Positions 7,680 through 13,128 of a DNA stretch of 16,405 nt are shown piece by piece (position 1 is the first letter of the stretch; each line of letters begins with the position of its first letter). The position numbers and the translations under genes are program-made. The DNA is taken from NCBI GenBank assembly GCA_019752775.1, contig JAIELU010000226.1, forward strand, positions 1 through 16,405, in the 5' to 3' direction. The notes under the pieces were generated by a model. It was not told the origin of the DNA and made no database searches. It worked only from the letters and a program-made list of their open reading frames with translations. The stretch comes from Campylobacterales bacterium. Its GTDB lineage: Bacteria > Campylobacterota > Campylobacteria > Campylobacterales > Arcobacteraceae.

Positions 7680-8054
7680 TTATCGTCTACGATGATATTC
7701 AGCAGACGCTGCTTGTTGAGCATGTCTATATGCCATATGTGGGTGCATAGCTCTATATTGATCAAAAAAATGTCTCCATTCAGCTAAAGCTTGAACATTT
7801 CCATGATTAGCTCCACCTACTTTTTTATGTCTAATGGCTTTTGCTTTTTTAACTGGTTTAGCCTGTTTAGCACCTCCTTCTTTTGCTAGTCTATGTCTAA
7901 CAACTCTTGGTCGACCAACTCTTCGTGGTCTACCAACACGTCTACCATCACCAATTAACATACCAGGATTATAATTTAAATCACCTCCTGATCGTGCTTG
8001 TGCTTCTTTAGCTAGAAAATGTCTAACTCTTTGTCGTAAGTATTCTGAATCCAT
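7680..8054 (-). CDS. Basic AT-hook-like protein, candidate virion core protein
   Basis: 124 residues, strongly basic (Arg, Lys, His). Two GRPR cores lie at residues 41-44 and 47-50 (RRVGRPRRVGRPRVVR) and resemble tandem AT-hooks, which bind the minor groove of AT-rich DNA. A Lys/Ala-rich linker follows (AKPVKKAKAIRHKK). The C-terminal helix-rich part contains W-x-x-F-x-x-x-Y-x-x-x-H-P-x-M-x-Y-x-x-A-x-x-x-A-S-x-x-Y (about residues 93-120), a pattern I have seen in small proteins of other large and small eukaryotic DNA viruses but cannot name. Three Gly-Gly sites (SGGD, EGGA, VGGA) are possible protease sites, as in adenovirus core precursors. A role in condensing the genome is inferred. Arg-rich codons make it less AT-rich than its neighbours. 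Confidence 0.65.
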   Translation of the reverse strand: MDSEYLRQRVRHFLAKEAQARSGGDLNYNPGMLIGDGRRVGRPRRVGRPRVVRHRLAKEGGAKQAKPVKKAKAIRHKKVGGANHGNVQALAEWRHFFDQYRAMHPHMAYRHAQQAASAEYHRRR

Positions 8055-8105
8055 ATTGCTTGTATAATATAAAACTATATATTTTTTTTAGCGACAATCA
8101 ATAAA

Positions 8106-8438
8106 TTAAATTTTATAATATTCTATTTTTAATTTAAATTTTTCATCATTAATTTTCATTTGTAATTTATCTAATTCAATATTCATTAATTTTATATCTT
8201 TTTCAATACAATCAATTTGATTAGATTTTACATCACTTAATGAATTCATTAATAATTTATGCTGTTTACATCTTTTATGTTGAGAATTATTACTTCTTTT
8301 TATAATCATACCGCATTCACAAGTAAATTTATCATCCTTGCTAACCAATTGATCAACTGGTAATTTAGGTCTACCACATTTACCTGGTTTTTTAATTAAA
8401 TCTTCTTTAGTTTTTCCAATTGTAATTTTTTCATTCAT
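8106..8438 (-). CDS. Small zinc-finger / AT-hook-like protein with coiled coil
   Basis: 110 residues. KKPGKCGRPKLPVD (residues 16-29) is an AT-hook-like GRP core. FTCECGMIIKRSNNSQHKRCKQH supplies C40 and C42 and H54 and H60, a compact C2H2-like zinc-binding pattern with C57 as an extra possible ligand. Residues about 65-107 are a Lys/Glu/Leu/Ile-rich helix, probably a coiled coil. It is likely a DNA-binding regulator or packaging accessory. The family is not recognised beyond the motif. A TATAATATAATATATAAATG context lies at the start. Confidence 0.6.
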   Translation of the reverse strand: MNEKITIGKTKEDLIKKPGKCGRPKLPVDQLVSKDDKFTCECGMIIKRSNNSQHKRCKQHKLLMNSLSDVKSNQIDCIEKDIKLMNIELDKLQMKINDEKFKLKIEYYKI

Positions 8439-8461
8439 TTATATATTATATTATATACATA

Positions 8462-8824
8462 TTAATGTATTATATTTGTTTTATTTAATTTAGATTTTAC
8501 TTTACATGTAATATAATTATCGCTATCTTCATCACTATCTTCAACTTCTTTTATTAATTCTTTATTATTTTCAATTGTAATTTCTTTTTTAACTTCAACA
8601 CAACAAAATCTTGATTTTTTACATTCTTCATCGCAGTGATCATGCATATGACAGTGTTCATCAGAATCACAATCAGCACTACAATGTTCCATTCCGCAAA
8701 TATGTTTTCTAAGTTCAGTTAATTCAGAATATAAAGCATCTAAACCAAGTTCTAATTCGTATAATATTTTTTCACCTTCTTCTATTTCAGTCATTAAGAT
8801 ATAAAGTTTTTCACTATTTTCCAT
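8462..8824 (-). CDS. Cys/His-rich putative metal-binding protein
   Basis: 120 residues. The N-terminal 40 residues are an acidic leucine-rich helix (MTEIEEGEKILYELELGLDA). Residues 41-75 hold at least eight Cys and six His (HICGMEHCSADC, EHCHMHDHCDEEC, RFCC), a dense cluster unlike classical fingers. The C-terminus is acidic and charged (KEVEDSDEDSD). The Cys/His cluster suggests binding of zinc or another metal; function is unknown. ATATATAGAA directly precedes the ATG, as it also nearly does for the two replication-region genes at 12602 and 13129. Confidence 0.55.
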   Translation of the reverse strand: MENSEKLYILMTEIEEGEKILYELELGLDALYSELTELRKHICGMEHCSADCDSDEHCHMHDHCDEECKKSRFCCVEVKKEITIENNKELIKEVEDSDEDSDNYITCKVKSKLNKTNIIH

Positions 8825-8848
8825 TCTATATATTAAATATATATTATA

Positions 8849-8986
8849 TTATTTCATTATTTTTCTTAATTTTCTCAAATGAATTTTTCGTTTTTTATGT
8901 CTTGCAAAATTTTTATAAGTAATATAGACTTTACACTCAGGACAATAAGCTTTACATTTTGATTTTAATATTTTAGTATCTTCCAT
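8849..8986 (-). CDS. 45-residue C2H2 zinc-finger microprotein
   Basis: A short leftward frame from ATG 8986 to TAA 8849 fills a gap that would otherwise look empty. It encodes MEDTKILKSKCKAYCPECK, continues with VYITYKNFARHKKRKIH, and ends in a basic tail (LRKLRKIMK). C15-x2-C18-x11-H30-x5-H36 is a clean C2H2 spacing with the hydrophobic and aromatic positions of a finger. It is divergent from the packaging ATPase, whose start is 30 bases away. It is probably a DNA-binding regulator or accessory protein. The finger makes it much more convincing than a random frame of this length. Confidence 0.6.
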   Translation of the reverse strand: MEDTKILKSKCKAYCPECKVYITYKNFARHKKRKIHLRKLRKIMK

Positions 8987-9016
8987 AAATTATTATATAT
9001 AATTATAATATATAAT
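8987..9016. promoter_or_regulatory. Bidirectional AT-only promoter region
   Basis: All 30 bases between the divergent starts of the 45-residue zinc-finger gene and the packaging ATPase are A or T. They contain overlapping TATAAT / TATATAAT boxes readable in both directions (TATAATATATAAT before the ATPase). This is the main switch point between the leftward and rightward halves. Confidence 0.5.
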
Positions 9017-9787
9017 ATGTTTTCAATTAACGAGAATCCAATTAACGGTAAAGTTCCAAAACCAATTGCATTTATTCAAGGAGGAAAGTATGATAAAGAA
9101 GTAATATATGTACATGATGATCCAGATGATTCATTATTTTATGAAATTGATTTAACTGAAGATGATATAAATGCCAAGATTAAACCAATACATGCTGTAA
9201 ATGGTAGAATTAGTGGATATTTTGCTGGAAGTGCAGGATCTGGTAAAAGTACAATGATGGCCGAATATATAAAATCATATAAAAAATTATATCCGCATAG
9301 AACTGTATATATTATTTCTAGAACTGATTTTAAACATGATCCAGCATTTAAAGATTTAAAAATGACACAGCTAAATATAACTAAACCCATTGATTTTGTA
9401 AAAGAAGGATATCAACAATGTATGTTTGTTTTTGATGATGTTTCAACTTTTTCAGATAAAGAAATGCAACAAAATATATTTCATTTAATTAAGGATCTAT
9501 TAGAAGTTGCAAGAAAAAATGAAATAAGTGTATTAATATCCAATCATTTGATCAATCCAAATGAAAAATCACTTGGTAGAGTAATTATGAATGAGTTAGA
9601 TCTAATGTGTATTTTTCCAAGAGGCGCTTCAAGACATCATATTAAATATGCTTTGCACCATTATTTTGGTGTTTCAAATCAAATTATAAATCGTATTTTA
9701 AATTCATCTTCAAGATATGTGATCATATCTAAAAATTACCCTAATTATGTTCTAGAAGAACAACATGCTTATCCGCTTCATGATTGA
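9017..9787 (+). CDS. Genome-packaging ATPase (A32 / FtsK-HerA type)
   Basis: 256 residues. Walker A is GSAGSGKST (71-79), preceded by strand RISGYFA. Walker B is CMFVFDD (135-141). The sensor-like strand SVLISNH (171-177) follows, with Asn and His in the usual place for A32-like ATPases. Size and the small N-terminal domain (MFSINENPINGKVPKP) fit the DNA-packaging ATPases of polintons, virophages and NCLDVs, which pump the genome into preformed capsids. The gene ends in TGA and its last ten bases overlap the end of the convergent gene at 9778-10083. It is the first rightward gene after the divergent switch. Confidence 0.88.
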   Translation: MFSINENPINGKVPKPIAFIQGGKYDKEVIYVHDDPDDSLFYEIDLTEDDINAKIKPIHAVNGRISGYFAGSAGSGKSTMMAEYIKSYKKLYPHRTVYIISRTDFKHDPAFKDLKMTQLNITKPIDFVKEGYQQCMFVFDDVSTFSDKEMQQNIFHLIKDLLEVARKNEISVLISNHLINPNEKSLGRVIMNELDLMCIFPRGASRHHIKYALHHYFGVSNQIINRILNSSSRYVIISKNYPNYVLEEQHAYPLHD

Positions 9788-10083
9788 TTTGTGTATGGAT
9801 ATTCATCAATTGGAGAATCATCCATTAATTCTTTATATTCAACCACTTGTATTTTTGATACTAATTGTTTTGGATATATATAAAAATAATTATATATAAT
9901 AATTGTTTTTTCATCTTGACAATATGCTTTAGTAAACATATTATCTGGTTTATATTCTCTAGCAACATAATCATTAAGAAATTCAATTGCACTGGCTCGA
10001 TCATCATTAGTTAATAGAATTTCGCAACTATAATCTTCATTAATCTTTATAACTTGAAATTTTGTAATTTTAATTTGTATCAT
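9778..10083 (-). CDS. Uncharacterised 101-residue protein
   Basis: 101 residues, no recognised family. MIQIKITKFQVIKINEDYSCEI suggests an N-terminal beta hairpin. The middle (DDRASAIEFLNDYVAREY) is helical, and the end (KELMDDSPIDEYPYTNQS) is acidic and probably disordered. There is no signal peptide or membrane segment. It overlaps the ATPase end by ten bases tail-to-tail and starts only ten bases from the divergent 671-residue gene. It is the only leftward gene inside the rightward half. Coding status rests on the clean frame and tight packing. Confidence 0.55.
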   Translation of the reverse strand: MIQIKITKFQVIKINEDYSCEILLTNDDRASAIEFLNDYVAREYKPDNMFTKAYCQDEKTIIIYNYFYIYPKQLVSKIQVVEYKELMDDSPIDEYPYTNQS

Positions 10084-10093
10084 TTATATATAT
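10084..10093. promoter_or_regulatory. Ten-base divergent gap
   Basis: The starts at 10083 (leftward) and 10094 (rightward) are separated by ten A/T bases, an alternating TATATATAT run. If both starts are used, promoters must lie within each other's coding start or share this TATA run. A later start of the 671-residue gene at Met14 (KKKMGGEVP) cannot be excluded. Confidence 0.4.
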
Positions 10094-12109
10094 ATGCCAA
10101 GAAAAATTATTAGAAAGAATATTAAAAAAAAAATGGGCGGGGAAGTCCCTATTGAATTAAGACCTCAATACAACACATATATTAAAAATACATTTGTTGA
10201 TCCTTACAAAGGTGTAGATTTATCTAAATTAGGTAAACAGAGGAACATTTTAGGTGAATTTTTTACTTATCCAACTATATTTTTAGATAGATTAATTAGA
10301 ACTATTAAAGATGTTAAAAGAACAAAAAAAACTTTAAGTATTGAAGATTATAAAATTATATTTTCTGAAGTTAAATCTTTATTTCCTGAAATTACATTTA
10401 AAGTTACTAATAAATTTATTAATAGTTTTTTAAATGAATTAAGAAGAACTGCACATATTAAACAGGCTGAAGATGCATGGTATGATAAATCTATTGCATA
10501 TGCTGCTGGTAATCTCGGAGATGAAATACATCAAACTATTATAATTAACGGTAAAGAAGTTGATGCTTCCACTATACCATCAGTACCTTTACCAAAACCA
10601 TTACCATATGAACCAGATGATGAAATTCCTATTTATAAACCAAAACCAAAACCAAAACCATTACCATATGAACCAGATGATGAAATTCCTATTTATGAAC
10701 CAGAACCAAAACCAAATCCAAATGAACAAAAAGATATTGATAGAATAATAAAAGAAGAAATAGCTAGAAATAATGAATTATTAGCAAAAAGGAAAGAAAA
10801 AAATAAAGCAAAGAAAGCTAAAAAGAAAGGTGAAGATATGAGATCTGCTTTATGGTTTAATGATTTAGGTAAAGAAGATTTAAGATATAGAAAAGATGTC
10901 AAAACAGCAAATGAGAATAAAAAATTATTTAATGATTGGAATGATGAAAGAAAAGAAAGAAATAGAGAAATTGAAGAAGGTAAAGAATATCAACGACGAT
11001 TATATCAAGAAAATAAAGAAGAAGGTGTTATACCTGAAGAAGACCAACGATTAAGTGATTATTTTAGAGAATGGTGGGCACCTAAAAAAGAAATATTATC
11101 CAAACCTTTTAATATTGTAGAAGGTCTTGAATTTAATAAAAAAGGAATTATTGAACAAATAAAAGATAAATATAAAGAATATCGCGATGATGCAGAGACG
11201 GCAAATGAAGAGGATTATGATGATAATGATTATGCACCAAAAAAACGTTATGTTAGTAATGTTCAATACATGAGTGATTTAATTACCAATGCTAATAAAA
11301 ACATTCCAAAATCTAAATATCAACCAGGTGTTGGAGTATTTTCTGATGATGAATATTCTTTTAATGATGATGTACCTGAAGAGGATTCCTATATACCTAT
11401 ATATCAATCTGAATCAAAAAAGGAAATTCCATTAAAAAAAGAAATAGGAATGTTTGATTTTCCAATTACCAAAGAGTTAATTAAAGAAGGAATTAAAAAT
11501 GCATTCTCTTATCCATTTACTAAAAGTCAAAAAGAGCAAGATAATAGAGATTTTGAAAATTACGTTGATTCAGAATTTGAAGAAATTGCTGCAAACCATA
11601 GAGCAGTTAAAAAAGAAAAAGAATTGAAATTTAAAAATCAAGAAAATCAAAAAATTTTATTTGAAGAATTATTCGCTGAAATTGATCCTGATATTGTTGA
11701 AGATGAAATACAACGTGAAATGCCAAATATACCACAAGGTGAAATAGATAAATATAAAATAAAAGTAATGGATGATTTATATCATGAAGAACAAGAGAGA
11801 ATTAGTAGGGAATTTGCTAAACAAAGACCAGTTGGTAGACCACGTAAAATAGATACAACTTCAACTACATCTACTACTTCTACTGTTGGTAAAAAGAAAA
11901 AGGGTAGAAAATCAAATCAAGAAAAAATAAATGAATTAAGTGATTTACAAGGAGAATTTAAAATGAAAAATTTCAAAAAAGAAGAAGAAAAAGAATTAAT
12001 AAGGGAATTAGCATCTGAATTAAGAAAAGAAGAAGAATTACAAAGACAAAAACGAGAAGCTGATTATTTAAAAGCACAAGAAAATAAAAGAAAATATAAT
12101 AAAAAATAA
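10094..12109 (+). CDS. Large charged repeat-containing protein, function unknown
   Basis: 671 residues, unrecognised. The N-terminus is very basic (MPRKIIRKNIKKKMGG). A folded-looking domain of about 130 residues follows (GEFFTYPTIFLDRLIRTIKDV to NLGDEIHQTIIINGKEV). Residues about 166-205 hold two copies of a 20-residue repeat built on PKPLPYEPDDEIPIY. The rest is dominated by Lys/Glu-rich helical or coiled-coil sequence with acidic patches (DDNDYAPKKRY). Near the C-terminus is an AT-hook-like PVGRPRK (579-585), a Thr/Ser run (DTTSTTSTTSTVG) and a KKKKGRK basic patch. Extreme charge and disorder suggest a structural or DNA-associated virion protein or scaffold rather than an enzyme. MGGE at residues 14-17 could be a protease site that removes the basic leader. 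Confidence 0.7.
   Translation: MPRKIIRKNIKKKMGGEVPIELRPQYNTYIKNTFVDPYKGVDLSKLGKQRNILGEFFTYPTIFLDRLIRTIKDVKRTKKTLSIEDYKIIFSEVKSLFPEITFKVTNKFINSFLNELRRTAHIKQAEDAWYDKSIAYAAGNLGDEIHQTIIINGKEVDASTIPSVPLPKPLPYEPDDEIPIYKPKPKPKPLPYEPDDEIPIYEPEPKPNPNEQKDIDRIIKEEIARNNELLAKRKEKNKAKKAKKKGEDMRSALWFNDLGKEDLRYRKDVKTANENKKLFNDWNDERKERNREIEEGKEYQRRLYQENKEEGVIPEEDQRLSDYFREWWAPKKEILSKPFNIVEGLEFNKKGIIEQIKDKYKEYRDDAETANEEDYDDNDYAPKKRYVSNVQYMSDLITNANKNIPKSKYQPGVGVFSDDEYSFNDDVPEEDSYIPIYQSESKKEIPLKKEIGMFDFPITKELIKEGIKNAFSYPFTKSQKEQDNRDFENYVDSEFEEIAANHRAVKKEKELKFKNQENQKILFEELFAEIDPDIVEDEIQREMPNIPQGEIDKYKIKVMDDLYHEEQERISREFAKQRPVGRPRKIDTTSTTSTTSTVGKKKKGRKSNQEKINELSDLQGEFKMKNFKKEEEKELIRELASELRKEEELQRQKREADYLKAQENKRKYNKK
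10591..10710 (+). repeat. 60-bp tandem repeat, two copies
   Basis: Units at 10591-10650 and 10651-10710 differ at only two positions and encode the P-K-P-L-P-Y-E-P-D-D-E-I-P-I-Y repeat. A short third start (ACCAAATCCA) follows. The near identity points to a recent in-frame duplication. Confidence 0.9.
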
Positions 12110-12117
12110 AAGAAAAT

Positions 12118-12152
12118 AAAAGAAAATATTAATTTTCAAAATGTATAATATA
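12118..12152 (+). repeat. 35-bp direct repeat, left copy
   Basis: It begins AAAAGAAAATATTAATTTTC and continues AAAATGTATAATATA up to the ATG of the 88-residue gene. It matches 12404-12438 with two mismatches. Within it GAAAAT-ATTA-ATTTTC forms a 6-bp hairpin followed by a TATAATATA box, so the unit looks like a 3'-end signal plus promoter. Confidence 0.7.
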
Positions 12153-12418
12153 TGGAAAATACAAAACAACAAAAGTTAAATCAATTATATGATGAAATAG
12201 CAAGATTCAATAATTTTGAGAAAATATTAGAAAATTTTATAACATCTTTTGTAGAAGATTTTAATAGAAGACCGAGAGAAGATGAAATAATGCGTTATAT
12301 GATGAGACTTTCTGAGAACATAATTGAAATACAATCACAAATAGATAATTTAGAAAATGATATTAAGAGAGGATCTGGTATTAAATATAAAAAAACTATG
12401 AAAAAAAGAAAATATTAA
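12152..12418 (+). CDS. Small coiled-coil protein with basic tail
   Basis: 88 residues, unrecognised. It is almost entirely helical: a heptad-like N-terminal half (LNQLYDEIARFNNFEKIL), a central REDEIMRYMMRLSENI, and EIQSQIDNLENDI, ending in a basic tail (KKTMKKRKY). There is no membrane segment or zinc motif. It lies between two copies of a 35-bp direct repeat, and its last codons (KKRKY) are encoded within the second copy. It may be an oligomeric accessory of replication or packaging, but there is no direct evidence. Confidence 0.55.
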   Translation: MENTKQQKLNQLYDEIARFNNFEKILENFITSFVEDFNRRPREDEIMRYMMRLSENIIEIQSQIDNLENDIKRGSGIKYKKTMKKRKY

Positions 12419-12438
12419 TTTTCTAAATATATAATATA
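12404..12438 (+). repeat. 35-bp direct repeat, right copy
   Basis: The first 20 bases are identical to 12118-12137. The next 15 (TAAATATATAATATA) differ from the left copy at two positions. Here the promoter-like half is followed by no gene for 160 bases, so it may be a relic of a duplication or of a lost gene. Confidence 0.7.
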
Positions 12439-12505
12439 AGAATAAATTTGATAAGGAAATAAATAATTTACTGATACTTTGGAATGACATTTAGGTATAT
12501 ATATA

Positions 12506-12537
12506 ATTTAATTGATTTACTATTACATCAATTAAAT
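12506..12537 (+). other. Candidate CRESS-like replication origin stem-loop
   Basis: A perfect 11-bp stem, ATTTAATTGAT (12506-12516) and ATCAATTAAAT (12527-12537), carries the 10-nt loop TTACTATTAC. Loop bases 2-10, TACTATTAC, match NANTATTAC, the nonanucleotide nicked by HUH Rep proteins at the apex of circovirus and geminivirus origins, where stems of about 11 bp and loops of about 10-12 nt are usual. It lies in the largest gap of the window (12419-12601), among the replication-side genes. Just downstream, ACGCA and TGCGG form a weak imperfect inverted pair. I see no clear pair of iterons. No HUH endonuclease is visible here, so the role is inferred from form alone. Confidence 0.5.
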
Positions 12538-12590
12538 CAAACGCACTAATTGAAATGCGGTTAATAATATTAATTTTATATTTAGTATAA

Positions 12591-12601
12591 TATATATAGA
12601 A
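12591..12601 (+). promoter_or_regulatory. TATATATAGAA box before zinc-ribbon gene
   Basis: TATATATAGAA ends directly at the ATG (12602). The identical 11-mer occurs at 13110-13120 before the replication gene, and its last ten bases occur on the minus strand at 8824-8833 before the Cys/His-rich gene. It is probably a TATA-type promoter or initiator for a shared expression class. Confidence 0.45.
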
Positions 12602-13048
12602 ATGAATATTTTAGAAGCGCTAAACATTAAAGAAGAAATTATTGAATTTAATGATTATCAATTAGTTGAGGATACAACTAAATATATTGTAGAAACTTTA
12701 AAGAACAGAACTAAAAAATGTTCACAATGTAAAGATTGTATTCCAGAATCAGAATTTAGAACTACATCTAAAGGTTATAAAGATTCATTTTGTATTGATT
12801 GTAGAAAAAAGTACTATTTAAAATACAGAGAAGATCATAAAGAAGAATTAAAACAATACATTCATGATAATAGAGCTAAGATAAATAAAAGAGCTTCTAA
12901 ATGGCAAACTCAAAGTGAAAGTTATAAAAAATATAAAAGAGAATATACTAAAAGAAAACGACATGAACTTAAACAAAAATTATCAGAATTAAAATTAAGA
13001 CAAGATGAAGAAGCTTTAAAATTAAATCAACAAGAAGAAACAATTTAA
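12602..13048 (+). CDS. Zinc-ribbon protein, endonuclease-VII-like Cys motif without nuclease core
   Basis: 148 residues. KKCSQCKDCIPESEFRTTSKG and DSFCIDCRKKYYLKYRE give C40-x2-C43 and C64-x2-C67 (C46 extra). This is the C-x2-C-x(n)-P-x-S-x-F-x(n)-C-x2-C zinc-binding pattern often found in front of phage-type HNH / recombination endonuclease VII domains. The rest (residues 70-140) is a long, strongly basic helix (RKRHELKQKLSELKLRQDEE) with no HNH residues visible. It is therefore likely a nucleic-acid-binding protein rather than a nuclease. It lies between the hairpin-bearing gap and the replication gene, which suggests a role in replication or transcription. It may be a truncated relative of the nuclease family. 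Confidence 0.65.
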   Translation: MNILEALNIKEEIIEFNDYQLVEDTTKYIVETLKNRTKKCSQCKDCIPESEFRTTSKGYKDSFCIDCRKKYYLKYREDHKEELKQYIHDNRAKINKRASKWQTQSESYKKYKREYTKRKRHELKQKLSELKLRQDEEALKLNQQEETI

Positions 13049-13109
13049 ATAATTTATTAAACTAATATTTTTATATGCGTTTAATGATTTTAAAAAATTT
13101 AATATTAGA

Positions 13110-13120
13110 TATATATAGAA
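13110..13120 (+). promoter_or_regulatory. TATATATAGAA box before replication gene
   Basis: Exact copy of the box at 12591-12601, here eight bases (ACTAAAAA) upstream of the ATG at 13129. Confidence 0.45.
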
Positions 13121-13128
13121 ACTAAAAA

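Noticed and set aside
9139..9390. Leftward frame within the packaging ATPase
   Set aside because: It lies wholly opposite the conserved Walker-motif region and its product is hydrophobic and unrecognised; a shadow of the ATPase.
12484..12549. A 21-codon rightward frame across the origin-like stem-loop (starting MTFRYIY)
   Set aside because: Very short, no recognisable motif, and it overlaps the structured gap; frames of this length are expected by chance.
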